NCBI GenBank assembly: GCA_033558025.1
Contig: JAUCEF010000006.1
Coordinates: 1,860,001 to 1,924,000 of the forward strand
Length of the DNA stretch: 64,000 nt
Reading direction: 5' to 3'
Source of the DNA: Phytophthora sp. 'mugwort'
Lineage: Eukaryota > Oomycota > Peronosporomycetes > Peronosporales > Peronosporaceae
The stretch's first letter is position 1. Every line of letters starts with the position of its first letter. Positions 22,845 to 32,067 of this stretch are shown in pieces. The position numbers and the translations under genes were made by a program. Under the pieces are notes generated by a model that ran no database searches, was not told the origin of the DNA, and saw nothing but the letters and a program-made list of their open reading frames with translations.

Positions 22845-23617
22845 GGACAGCAAGAGGGAATTGCTGGTGTGACGGTAAAAGAGTGGAGTAATCCGACAGG
22901 ATGGTGCGAGTAGACTTGGATAAAGTAGGGACACAGCTAAGTGCGAAACGTAATGCAAGGTTGACGCGGGGCACGTGGCGTATCATTGACCTTGACATCT
23001 TCTGGGGTGTATGTAGACGAGATCGATTGTCTCGCGCGACTGCAAGCACCTCAAGTAGCAACAAGACTGGTGAATAAGGATATTCATAACCTGTCTGGCT
23101 ATTGTTGCTAGCATACCGGTAGCAGTTATACATACATCACTGATTACAAAAATCGTAGTGGGCCGAGGTTGTAAGGGTCGCTCCTCTGTGATGTTTCTCA
23201 CTATGTCGGACAAGTTCGCGGCCTCGACGATACTGCTACATTGCCCACGAAGTGCTTGGTAAAGGATCTGCAGTTTCTCGTGGCGTGCCGCCATAGCGTC
23301 GTGGTGTGCTAAAGACCGGAGACCGACCGCCAGACTTCCAGAGATCGCGCGGCAAAAACTGCTATAGTGACCGGCAGCACTGTTATTAACCGCAAAGGGA
23401 GCGAAAGAGGTCCGCCGTCAAAAAAATGCACCCACGCATTTCCCCTGTCTAACAGCCTCATTATTTATCTCCATCCTTCTGCTTTTACTACACACAACGG
23501 GAAGAGTCCGTATTATCCCTAGTCCATATTTCACCCCGTCCTTATCCAAGTTTGCACCAGCTTTACCGCACCCAATACGGTATAGTACGCCATTCCGCAT
23601 TCGACTCCAGGCAACAA
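22845..23617. other. Divergent intergenic region upstream of the HECT and C2-DysF genes
   Basis: Should hold the promoters of both flanking genes. One possible small minus-strand frame inside it is listed separately. Otherwise no gene or repeat was recognised. Confidence 0.5.
22983..23294 (-). CDS. Possible small hypothetical protein, 103 aa
   Basis: The ATG at 23294 opens a frame of 103 codons. The first ~53 residues (MAARHEKLQILYQALRGQ onward) look like a plausible helical protein. The second half is Cys- and Ile-rich and less convincing. A GTATGT donor at 23135 and an AG at 23091 could remove a 45-nt intron without changing frame. I recognise no domain. It could equally be a chance frame in the HECT promoter region. 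Confidence 0.3.
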   Translation of the reverse strand: MAARHEKLQILYQALRGQCSSIVEAANLSDIVRNITEERPLQPRPTTIFVISDVCITATGMLATIARQVMNILIHQSCCYLRCLQSRETIDLVYIHPRRCQGQ

Positions 23618-24355
23618 ATGCCGTTCCTGCACGTGACCCTGCGCAGCGCCTCGGACCTGCCGTCCAGCGACTTTGGCATCGTGGGCGGCAAGAGCGACCC
23701 GTACGTGATCTTCAAGCTCAACGGCACCACGCACCGCAGCCCGTGCCACAAGAACACGCTCAACCCCGTGTGGGATCCTCCGGAGCACTACGTTTTCCCC
23801 GTGCCCGACGCTGTGAGCGCTGTACTTAACGTGGAGGTCTACGACATGGACACTCTGAACCCGGACGACCTGCTGGGCACGCTCGTGGTTCCCGTGGCCA
23901 AATTCGCGGACGAGATGGAGGTGTCGACGCTCGAGAACTATCCGCTTTCGGTGGCCAGTGAGTTCTCGGACCAAAAGCGCAACAGCACGCTGCAGCTGGA
24001 GATGTGCCTCAAGAAGGTGGACGATCAAGAGCGCCGCCTATACGTCTGGGAGAATGAGAGCTGGTCCATGGGCAGCGGATGGAAGCCCACCAACAACTCG
24101 GAGCGCCGCCAGTGGTCGTCCTATGACGACTCGGCTACGTCCGCCACCTTCGCCGAGGTTGCGCCGCATGCGCCCGCCAATATGACTGGGGCGGGCTGGC
24201 AATTTTGCTCCAACCGTGGAGACGCGCAGGGCTGGTCGTACGCTAAGAGCTTTGCGGGTCCCTGGACACCCAACAAACCGGCGTTTAGTTTCGTGCGACG
24301 CCGTCTGTGGGAAAACACGTTCAAGCGGGAAGATGGTTCGGGGGCGGCGTACTGA
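23618..24355 (+). CDS. C2 domain plus DysF-like (dysferlin/peroxin) domain protein, 245 aa
   Basis: Single exon; the start is the ATG at 23618, just before the first C2 strand. Residues 1-~115 are a C2 domain: PFLHVTLRSASDLPSSDFG, GGKSDPYVIFKL, NTLNPVWDPPEHYVF and VEVYDMDTLNPDDLLGTL. Acidic residues sit in both calcium loops, so Ca-dependent membrane binding is plausible. Residues ~145-240 carry paired Trp-rich blocks, YVWENESWSMGSGWKPT, QWSSYDD and later GWQFCSNR, GWSYAKSF, RRLWENTF. These match the DysF N- and C-terminal signatures found in ferlins and in Pex30/Pex24-type peroxins. No membrane segment is present. A C2-DysF pair in a protein this small is unusual and suggests a peripheral membrane-repair or contact-site role (inference). 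Confidence 0.87.
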   Translation: MPFLHVTLRSASDLPSSDFGIVGGKSDPYVIFKLNGTTHRSPCHKNTLNPVWDPPEHYVFPVPDAVSAVLNVEVYDMDTLNPDDLLGTLVVPVAKFADEMEVSTLENYPLSVASEFSDQKRNSTLQLEMCLKKVDDQERRLYVWENESWSMGSGWKPTNNSERRQWSSYDDSATSATFAEVAPHAPANMTGAGWQFCSNRGDAQGWSYAKSFAGPWTPNKPAFSFVRRRLWENTFKREDGSGAAY

Positions 24356-24671
24356 AGAAAAAAGAGTTGATTGAATGGATTGCACGTCTTACATGATGCT
24401 ACTTGGCCCTCTGCTAAATAGCCCTTGGGAATGTGTTATTACTGCAGCACCAAGCAAATGAGCGAGATGCCAGCAGGTTTGACACGCGAATGGATGTGGG
24501 TTTGAGGTCCTTACCTGGTTTGATGCGCTAGGGATAGCTTAAAGACGCTTCTGTCCTTTCAAAACGTCTATCCAGTACGGACTTGAATCGACGCCCACAG
24601 CTAGAAACGGATTTGGAGCCCGTCTTCCACCAAGGATTGAGCGCCGGTCGCTACACGCCCAAAACGAAGTC
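24356..24671. other. Intergenic region upstream of CFAP251
   Basis: No gene. A tRNA-like anticodon-arm shape on the minus strand near 24600-24640 was examined and rejected. Confidence 0.5.
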
Positions 24672-27600
24672 ATGTCCTTGGAGCAATCGGGATCTGAAGT
24701 AATGGAACAGCGTGTCGAAAGCCCTGGTGTCAAGACAGAGGATGATCATCACGAGGACGTTCCGCACATGAAAGATATCGAAGCTAACGCCACCGTTTCT
24801 CGGACTCGAGCAGAGGAAGACATTGCCGTTGCAGGTGGCAATGCGCTAAAGCTGGCGTGGACGTTTGGCTTTCAGAAAGACTTGATCAACGGCGTGCACA
24901 GTCTGTCAACAGGAACGCGTCGAGCTGTTTTCTATGCGGCAGCGCACACGGGTGTCATCTACGACTACGCTCGTCGCCAACAACGACTGCTACAAGGCCA
25001 TTGTCACCCCATTTCCTGCTGTGTTGTCAGTGAGGACAAGCGCTGGGTTGTCACGGCTGATCGTGGACACGAGTCCATGCTCGTTGTTTGGGATGCCCAG
25101 TCCGGCAACCCGATTCGAACCATTTTCCGTCCGCACGTGAGCGGCGTCCAAGCTATTGACATATCACCCGACGCGCTCTTTCTCGTTACGTTGAGTGCTA
25201 TCGAGCGTGACGATGAAGATGCGCGTGAGACTGGTAAGGACAGGACTATTGCACGAAAGCGTTTTGATCAAGAATTGGCAGTGTGGGAGTGGGCAGCCCC
25301 CGGGAGTGGAGCAGCAGTCTTAAAGCCTCTCTACTCGTCACTAGTGGCCACGGAGGACGTGCAGCACGCTGTGCGCTTCAACACCTACGACGTTCGAGAA
25401 CTCGTCACTACTGGTCGCCAACGTGTGATCTTCTGGAGCTGGGCTGCTCGTACACTGCTTTTCTATTCTCCTTCGTTGGCACAGAAGGACTTCCGCCAAG
25501 TTGTGGGAGCCTTCACGCAATCACTCTTTGTGCCCGACTCGGCACAAGCCCTCACAGGAACAGAAGATGGAGATCTTGTGCTTTGGGATGCAGTACAAAG
25601 TGATAGCAGCGCTGAGACGCCCGGAAGCAGTTTTCCAGAACGCAAGGCTGTCAAGATTGTGCGTCTTGTAGGTGGAGCAGAGCCACAGCGCAAGGTGGCA
25701 CTGACTGTTATCGTGGATATGGATGGCTATCTAGTTCTTGGTTCCAGTGATGGCGCCATACGCTTTTACGACTTTGACTTCCGTTTGGTGGCTTGGTTTG
25801 AAGATATGAATGCTGGACCTGTCACGAGTGTGTCGTTTGCTCTGCCAGCTGGTGCAACAAATGCCGATGGTGACAACAATCACCGCGATGGTTCACGTCC
25901 GGGAGGAGGTGATGTCGACAGCGATTCATTCCATGTTCCTGACTTTATCGTGTCGACCGAGTCTGCGTTCATCGTTGGTATGAGTGCAGGACTGTTTGGA
26001 GAGCATGAGCCTGAGCGGCGACGTGGCACGCTGCTTGTGCAAGGCATCAATGACTCGATTCATGGACTTGCTGCGCACCCAAGACTCCCACAGCTCGCGC
26101 TTAGCTCCTATTCGGGAGTGGTGCAGCTCTGGGACTATTCTGCTAAGCGCCTTATCATGGTTCGGCGCTTTGACTCGGAGAAGCTCCGCCCGCAGTGTCT
26201 TACATTTGCTCGCGATGGTCGAAAGCTAGTTGTTGGCTTCACCAGTGGCATCGTGAAAGTGTTACACGCTCACACACTTGATGATCTAGCCTCTTTTCGT
26301 CTTGGAAAAGCTGCTATCACTGACGTATTAGTGAGCCCCGACTCATCGCTCTTTGTAGCGCTGGACGGAAACTTATTTCTCGGAATGTGGCGTGCTAAGC
26401 AAGTGACAGCTCACCCTGATGGCTCAGATGATGCTGATGAGTGGGTGTATCTAGGACGCTGCCGAGCTCACTCAAAGCCGGTGACGGGGCTCGAGTTTTC
26501 ACGGGACGGTGACGGACAACCAGTTCTCGTCTCTGTGAGTGAGGACCGTACTCTAGTTGAGTATTGCCTCGAGCGCTCCAGTATCTTGGATGGTGTCGTC
26601 CTGAAGCAAGCTCCTACGCGCGTCGAGCAAAGTGCTGTCCCTACGGCATGCTGCTGGCACCCTGAGGTACGTGGTGTGCAGGAAGATTTGGTTATCGTGG
26701 CTAATGACGAATACAAGCTCAAGCAGTGGAATGCCGGCAACCAGACTTGCCGCAAAACGACACTGGGCCCATCGTATGGTGGACCTATTAACAGATTGAT
26801 ACCGGTACCGCTTCGAGAAGATGACCAGGTAGCTGCAGAGGTTACAGGTGGTGTTGCTGAGCGGTACTGTGTGTATAGTACTCACGAGAAGGTTGTCGGG
26901 CTACTGAAGCTTCCTCTTGACGGTAACCCACACAAGGCTATGGGTCTCATAGCACATCCGGGCAAGATCAGCAACGTGGACGTGACGTTCGATGGCAGTC
27001 ATTTGCTCACTGCAGGCGGGGATGATCTTGTGGTAAACATGTGGGAGATCCACACTGATCAGCTTGACTTGCTGGAAGCTCGAGGGGCACCTCGAAGTGT
27101 TGAAGAAGAGTTGGAAAGTGAAGTTGGTGAAGAAAAAGCGGTGACAGATGAGCTAGATGACGATGCTGTGGCACTTGCACCGTACCTAGCACTACTGGAA
27201 GCTGGGCCGGAGGGTTCGTTTTACCACGAAATTGTAGACTACTTTTACCTGGCTCAGCTTCGAATTCAGGGCGAGGATTCCACTGCTGCCCGCGAGATCA
27301 CGGCTCAAATCCCGCTAAGAGAGATACCAAACGTGATGCGTGCGCTGGGATTCTACCCTACGGACGAAGAAATCCAGCACATGGTGAGCGAGGTCCGCTA
27401 TTCGCGCTTTACGGAGACGTCTCGACCGGTGGAAAGTATTGGTCTCCATGATTTTATTAAGTTGTACGTGAACCATCGACCAGTATTCGGCGTTGGCAAG
27501 GCGCAGATCGAGCGTGCGTTCAAGGTCCTCGCGTCGGCGACAAAGGGCTCGAGTGGTGACGAAGAAGAGGGACTAGCTACATTACGATGGGATCAGCTTG

Positions 27601-27806
27601 AAGCCCGTCTGCTGCATTCTGGTGAGCCTATGAGCGAAGTAGAGCTGCGAAGCTGCCTCGCCGCATTGCTTGCAACAGGAAACGAAGCCAATGGCTTAAC
27701 TATGGATCTGCAATACACTGCGCTTAGCTTTGCTGATAAAGTACTTGGCTTCGACGACTACGATCCACAAGAAGAGAGTGGAGTCAGTGATGACACTGTT
27801 GTGTAA
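24672..27806 (+). CDS. CFAP251: Cilia- and flagella-associated protein CFAP251 (WDR66) homologue, 1044 aa
   Basis: Axonemal protein; in algae and animals it belongs to the calmodulin- and radial-spoke-associated complex near the base of radial spoke 3. Intronless, with an acidic N-terminal ~50 residues. The hallmark start of the propeller follows (LAWTFGFQKDLINGVHSL, then AAHTGVIYDYARRQQRLLQGHCHPISC, DKRWVVTADRG, LVVWDAQSG, IDISPDA). About a dozen WD-type repeats extend to residue ~800 (for example LVLWDAV, LALSSYSGVVQLWDY, HLLTAGGDDLVVNMWEI). The C-terminal part is EF-hand/calmodulin-like (MRALGFYPTDEEIQHMVSE, then GLHDFIKLYVNHRPVFG), exactly as in WDR66. Its presence implies the organism makes flagellated cells, consistent with oomycete zoospores. 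Confidence 0.93.
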   Translation: MSLEQSGSEVMEQRVESPGVKTEDDHHEDVPHMKDIEANATVSRTRAEEDIAVAGGNALKLAWTFGFQKDLINGVHSLSTGTRRAVFYAAAHTGVIYDYARRQQRLLQGHCHPISCCVVSEDKRWVVTADRGHESMLVVWDAQSGNPIRTIFRPHVSGVQAIDISPDALFLVTLSAIERDDEDARETGKDRTIARKRFDQELAVWEWAAPGSGAAVLKPLYSSLVATEDVQHAVRFNTYDVRELVTTGRQRVIFWSWAARTLLFYSPSLAQKDFRQVVGAFTQSLFVPDSAQALTGTEDGDLVLWDAVQSDSSAETPGSSFPERKAVKIVRLVGGAEPQRKVALTVIVDMDGYLVLGSSDGAIRFYDFDFRLVAWFEDMNAGPVTSVSFALPAGATNADGDNNHRDGSRPGGGDVDSDSFHVPDFIVSTESAFIVGMSAGLFGEHEPERRRGTLLVQGINDSIHGLAAHPRLPQLALSSYSGVVQLWDYSAKRLIMVRRFDSEKLRPQCLTFARDGRKLVVGFTSGIVKVLHAHTLDDLASFRLGKAAITDVLVSPDSSLFVALDGNLFLGMWRAKQVTAHPDGSDDADEWVYLGRCRAHSKPVTGLEFSRDGDGQPVLVSVSEDRTLVEYCLERSSILDGVVLKQAPTRVEQSAVPTACCWHPEVRGVQEDLVIVANDEYKLKQWNAGNQTCRKTTLGPSYGGPINRLIPVPLREDDQVAAEVTGGVAERYCVYSTHEKVVGLLKLPLDGNPHKAMGLIAHPGKISNVDVTFDGSHLLTAGGDDLVVNMWEIHTDQLDLLEARGAPRSVEEELESEVGEEKAVTDELDDDAVALAPYLALLEAGPEGSFYHEIVDYFYLAQLRIQGEDSTAAREITAQIPLREIPNVMRALGFYPTDEEIQHMVSEVRYSRFTETSRPVESIGLHDFIKLYVNHRPVFGVGKAQIERAFKVLASATKGSSGDEEEGLATLRWDQLEARLLHSGEPMSEVELRSCLAALLATGNEANGLTMDLQYTALSFADKVLGFDDYDPQEESGVSDDTVV

Positions 27807-27846
27807 ATTTAAAGACAAAATTTTCACGTATATATATTATTCACTC

Positions 27847-28398
27847 TTAGATTGTAGCTTCGTCAGCTAAGCACTGATAGCCGCATTCCAATTGTCGGTC
27901 TTGTTCCTCACGCTCGAGCCACAGATCGTCTTGAGGTTCTTTTAAAGCCGTCTTGCTCTTCTTTAGCAGCCAGGACAGTCGCAGTTCTTTCGCCTCAGAG
28001 GTCTCGTGGCTCTTTATCGAGTCTCTGCATATTGCCGCCGTGTTCCGCGTCGTAGTTTTGAAGGAATCCGCTCTTGAAGAGTGATGTAGTAGCTCCCGCA
28101 CCCGATCGGTTATAGAAACCTTACGAGGTCTGTTGAAACTGCCGCCAATTGTGCATTCTCGACTGTGTAGCGAAATGCTTCCGTCCATTGTTATGTACAC
28201 GTCTGTTGCTGTGGTAGTCGAATGTTTCCTTGACGTCGATGAAGCTGGTAGTGAACAATCTTGGTAGGAAGGCGGGGCGACCGGGAAGTCGAAGATGTCG
28301 ACAAGTCGGTCGAGGAATTGATCGATCACTGCCTGTGGAGATCGGCGACGACGCAAGACGGCTCCATCTAGTAACGACAAACGTTCTCTTCCTTTCAT
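27847..28398 (-). CDS. Hypothetical Ser/Arg-rich protein, 183 aa
   Basis: I start at the ATG at 28398 (MKGRERLSLLDGAVLRRRR). The frame continues 32 codons further upstream, but only from non-ATG codons or from less plausible sequence. There is an Arg-rich N-terminus, a region with many Ser/Thr (SSTSRKHSTTTATD) and a charged C-terminal helix (LRLSWLLKKSKTAL). A hydrophobic helix-like segment (VIDQFLDRLVDIFDFPVAP) follows the basic start. No signal peptide, membrane segment or known domain is seen. It is convergent with CFAP251, with only about 40 bp between stops. Codon use is plausible for a real gene. Confidence 0.55.
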   Translation of the reverse strand: MKGRERLSLLDGAVLRRRRSPQAVIDQFLDRLVDIFDFPVAPPSYQDCSLPASSTSRKHSTTTATDVYITMDGSISLHSRECTIGGSFNRPRKVSITDRVRELLHHSSRADSFKTTTRNTAAICRDSIKSHETSEAKELRLSWLLKKSKTALKEPQDDLWLEREEQDRQLECGYQCLADEATI

Positions 28399-29050
28399 GA
28401 TACGTGACTGTGCTGGAATACTGAGTGCTGAGTACTTGGGAGTGCTGGACCTGACACTCACCCGGGAAGCGCAGTAGTGAACGTGACAAGTCACGCGAAA
28501 GAGGCGACTTTATAGTGGGAGAGACCAGTCGTGAAGCAACAGCTGAGACAACAACTTGCCAACCTCTCTGAACGACGTCCTACCCACCGTGAGGCTTGCT
28601 TGGCTTTCCTATCTGCCTCTCCCAGCTAGAGACAAGATCAGACTGTGGCTTCGTTCAGGCCGTGCAGCAAACGCCAATGTCAAGTCATTGCGCACTTGTA
28701 TCAACAACAAAGCCATGTTAAAGTGTAGCCATTAGCGACCAATGAAAGGCAACACTCTTCAAGCTTTGCTTGTTCTAGAAGTACAACCGGTATTATCCTA
28801 CACACCGGGAGAGACAGTCGGGGTGGGTCACATCAGGCGCAGCGGCATATGATCACTAAGTAGAGGAGATGTATGTTTGTCAACAGGAGGCATGCACCAC
28901 AACTCGCTCCATTATAGAGTCGTCTTGTGGTCGCTAAGCATCTTACTCTCTTGTCTACAACATGAGGATCCTCTCCATCACAAAGGGATGAACTGCTCTT
29001 CCCCGCTCAGTCGTCAAAAGGAGTTCTTTTACTCACGATCAAGAAGAACG
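28399..29050. other. Divergent intergenic region
   Basis: Separates the minus-strand hypothetical gene from the plus-strand SEL1-repeat gene. The downstream frame is open back to about 28877, but I treat that part as 5' untranslated sequence. No repeat was recognised. Confidence 0.45.
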
Positions 29051-31849
29051 ATGAAATATTCTGTATTCCTGCAGCTAGTAACGTGCTGGACTATGGCTGC
29101 TGCTAATGCTGTGGCTGTATCAGATCTGCATCGTGCACTGGGTGAGCTAGCAGCTTCATCGGACTTCCAAGGCAGCGTCCCGGTTCAGACCTTGCTGGAG
29201 GGGCCTCCAGACCGAATAACGTCACTCCCGCTCTTCAACCAACTTGTCCGTGAAGACCGCAGGAAGCTTCTGTGCCAAATTGGTGAGCGGCACCTTTTCG
29301 GAGACGACTCTGTGCCATATAATGCGACTCATGCCGAGCTTTTTCTCGAAGCTAGTGCTAGATTAGGCAGCGCCCAAGCCCAATTCCTACTTGGTACACA
29401 GCGAGCTTCAGCTCATGACAATGCTTCGGCTCATCTGTTCTATGCGTTTGCAGCTCAAGGACGATCGATTGGCGCCTCAATGGCGCTTGGATATCACGCG
29501 CTACATGGCTACAGCTCGAGGAAGTCGTGTTCGGCTGCGTTAAGACACTACAAGTTCGCCGCGGATCGTGTTGTTACCGAGCAGAGCGACCACAAGCTCC
29601 AGCTGTACGCGTTCCCAGAGCCTGCGCGTCTTTCCAAGACTGAAGGTGCGCGGTACCACATCGATCTCAATCCAGAAGAGGATTTCCAACGGGCTGAGTA
29701 TATCCGACAACGTGCCGCTGACTTCCTCAGCGCTGAAATGATGGTCCAGTCCGCGAGTATCACGTTATTTAGCGACCTGTACAAGCCAGCAAGTGCATCT
29801 GAACATGCTGCACGAGAGCGACAAGCACTTGAATTCCTAGAGAGATCAGTGGAACTAGGCAGTATCAAGGCGCACGCGCTTTTAGGTCACGTGTACGCGT
29901 ATGGTCGTGCAGGTCGAGCGCTGAATGTTACCAGAGCTGTGGAGCTCTATGAAGCTGCGTTGAATGCGTCGCACGGCCGACTTAGCGGCGAAGCCGCTAA
30001 TGGTCTTGGTGTGGTTTATTCACGCGGTATCGGTGACGTACCTGTTGATCCTGAACGATCTCGTAAGCTCTTCATGATTGCAGCAAGCGCAGGCCACGCT
30101 GAAGGCGTCTATAATGCCGGCATGGCGTTCTTAGAGCTCGGAACGGCTCACACAGCGCGTGCAAAGGAATATTTCGTGGCAGCGGCTCATGTGGGTCATC
30201 TCAAGTCACTCTTCCAGCTTGCTCAGATCAAACAGAGACAGATTCCTACTATCGGGAAAAGGACGGGTGGTGTCTCGTGTGAGGAAGTTGTCGAGCTCTA
30301 CAAGCGCGTGGCGGAATACTCTCGTGAAGGCACAAGGTTAATGTCACAAGCACTGACACACGCTCAAAGTGGCGACTGGGTGTTAGCACTGGAACAGTAC
30401 TTAATCGCAGCGGAAATGGGGTACGAAGTCGCACAAAGCAACGCTGTCTGGCTGATTGAACGTGTCCAGCGGCAACTGTTTGGTCCTTTATCCAATCGAG
30501 ACTCGGAGCAACTAGAACGCTTGTACTCGCAGCTAATAGCTCGTGCCGTTGATCAAGACAGCGTCGAAGGTCTGTTACGTATGGGTGATAAAGCCTTTCA
30601 AGATGAAGACTATACCCTTGCATTGAGGCAATATCAACATGCTGACCTCGTGAGTGCCGGAACTAGCGCTCAAGCACTTTACAGCGTCGGCTATATGTAC
30701 GAGCACGGCCATGCTGTATCTATTGCTTCGGCGAAGCGGGCCTCGCTTTACTATCATCTCGCAGGTGAGAAAGAGCCGTCCTTGCGTCTTGTCATGGCCG
30801 CGTTGAAGGTCAAATTGAGCGTCCAAAGCATCTTCAAACAGCTCGCCGACGTCATACATCGCTTTTGGATGGCAACGACACACGAAGCTGATGCATCAAT
30901 TGACACGTCTTCATCGGGAATGGATCATGATGTAGAAGAAGGATCGATCCCTATTTCCCGAGATATTTTAGAGGTTGACAACTTTCATCACCGGCGGATG
31001 AAAACGCTTGCGAAGTCCCATCGAGACTTGAGTGTACCAGAGTCCAGGAGTACACCACACGAATATGCTGCTGCGTTGTGGTTCCAGGCTGGTCACTCAC
31101 AGCTGCTTGTTGAGTTTGCACAAGACGAATTGCCTCTGGAGCAGCAAGATTTCACCATTGAGACTTGGCTGCGTATCGACGACTTGCCATCAGACCAGGT
31201 GGTAACACTGGTCGATGCATTAGATAATTTCCAGTTGGAGCTACTTCGCGCCACTGGAGGAGCCGGCGATCCGTCTTGGATGCTGCGATTCCGAAAGTTT
31301 TCTTTGGTAGATGAACAATTTCCAGAACGAGTGCTGCGCTTCCCTAACACCCCGTTGACCCCACACACGTGGTGTCATGTGGCAATCACTTTTGATACCA
31401 CATTCCAGACAGTCACGCTACTGCTGAATGGTCAAATGAAGCATATGCTGAGCTTCCGACCGCATCCGGCAGCACTCACTCGCAGTGAAGAAGCTACGAT
31501 TGACGGGGCATCTTCATCCTCGTCAAAGTTTTTAGCCATTGGGAGCACAATCGGTCATATTTACGGAATGAGTCCTCCCAATTCACGAGCGTTCTCCGGA
31601 CAGCTTGTACATTTTCGTCTTTGGAAGACACGCAAGACTGCGAACGAGATCAGCGTGCTTATGCTGGAGCAGTACGACCAAATCGCAACGCGAGATTTGC
31701 TGGTCCACTTGCGGTACAAGCTACATAGTTTGTCGAGATCCAGTACCAATCCTGATTATACAACGAGCCGGGTCATGAACGGAGACCAAACTGTTCCAGA
31801 TGCTCGAGGTGTGCAGCTCAAGATCGTGGAATTCCCACCAGCCAACTAA
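29051..31849 (+). CDS. Secretory SEL1-repeat protein with C-terminal LamG-like (concanavalin-type) domain, 932 aa
   Basis: I chose the ATG at 29051 because it opens a classical signal peptide (MKYSVFLQLVTCWTMAAANA). Residues ~80-570 contain many SEL1/TPR-like repeats with A-x-Y/F and G-x-A patterns: ASARLGSAQAQFLLGTQ, FAAQGRSIGASMALGYH, ALRHYKFAADRV, LLGHVYAYGRAG, YSRGIGDVPVDPERSRKLF and AALHVGHLKSL-like turns. This is the SEL1L/Hrd3 style, the ER-lumenal adaptor of the HRD1 ubiquitin-ligase complex in ER-associated degradation. Residues ~690-900 form a LamG-like jelly roll (QDFTIETWLRIDDL, TPHTWCHVAITFDTTFQTVTLLLNG, FSGQLVHFRLWK). No clear membrane anchor follows. Joining a lectin-like fold to SEL1 repeats would suit glycoprotein surveillance, but that is inference. 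Confidence 0.87.
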   Translation: MKYSVFLQLVTCWTMAAANAVAVSDLHRALGELAASSDFQGSVPVQTLLEGPPDRITSLPLFNQLVREDRRKLLCQIGERHLFGDDSVPYNATHAELFLEASARLGSAQAQFLLGTQRASAHDNASAHLFYAFAAQGRSIGASMALGYHALHGYSSRKSCSAALRHYKFAADRVVTEQSDHKLQLYAFPEPARLSKTEGARYHIDLNPEEDFQRAEYIRQRAADFLSAEMMVQSASITLFSDLYKPASASEHAARERQALEFLERSVELGSIKAHALLGHVYAYGRAGRALNVTRAVELYEAALNASHGRLSGEAANGLGVVYSRGIGDVPVDPERSRKLFMIAASAGHAEGVYNAGMAFLELGTAHTARAKEYFVAAAHVGHLKSLFQLAQIKQRQIPTIGKRTGGVSCEEVVELYKRVAEYSREGTRLMSQALTHAQSGDWVLALEQYLIAAEMGYEVAQSNAVWLIERVQRQLFGPLSNRDSEQLERLYSQLIARAVDQDSVEGLLRMGDKAFQDEDYTLALRQYQHADLVSAGTSAQALYSVGYMYEHGHAVSIASAKRASLYYHLAGEKEPSLRLVMAALKVKLSVQSIFKQLADVIHRFWMATTHEADASIDTSSSGMDHDVEEGSIPISRDILEVDNFHHRRMKTLAKSHRDLSVPESRSTPHEYAAALWFQAGHSQLLVEFAQDELPLEQQDFTIETWLRIDDLPSDQVVTLVDALDNFQLELLRATGGAGDPSWMLRFRKFSLVDEQFPERVLRFPNTPLTPHTWCHVAITFDTTFQTVTLLLNGQMKHMLSFRPHPAALTRSEEATIDGASSSSSKFLAIGSTIGHIYGMSPPNSRAFSGQLVHFRLWKTRKTANEISVLMLEQYDQIATRDLLVHLRYKLHSLSRSSTNPDYTTSRVMNGDQTVPDARGVQLKIVEFPPAN

Positions 31850-32067
31850 CTCTGTTACAACCAGAGTATTACACCATCGTATGATGATATTTTAACAACC
31901 TGAAGTCGTTTTTCGGATTCATTTTTTTCATTAGGTGTTTCCAATTACTATTTTTAATAGACATGGCGCTTTATGTTCAACTAACATTGTTTTTTAGTCA
32001 ACGTAAAAATCAGATCAGCAAGATGCAGACTTTCAGGTGGCAAATTTGCTCCAAGTTGGTGTCAACT
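31850..32067. other. Short AT-rich convergent spacer
   Basis: 3' ends of the SEL1 and KDSR-like genes; poly-T runs. No gene. Confidence 0.5.

Noticed and set aside
22606..23133. 175-codon minus-strand frame overlapping the first HECT exon in another frame
   Set aside because: Its 3' half lies within the well-supported HECT exon and its content changes to Arg-rich low complexity there; only the separate 22983-23294 frame was kept, at low confidence.
24600..24660. tRNA-Trp-like anticodon arm on the minus strand (5-bp stem around a CTCCAAA loop)
   Set aside because: The T-arm, D-arm and acceptor stem do not pair, so it does not fold as a tRNA; probably chance or a long-dead fragment.
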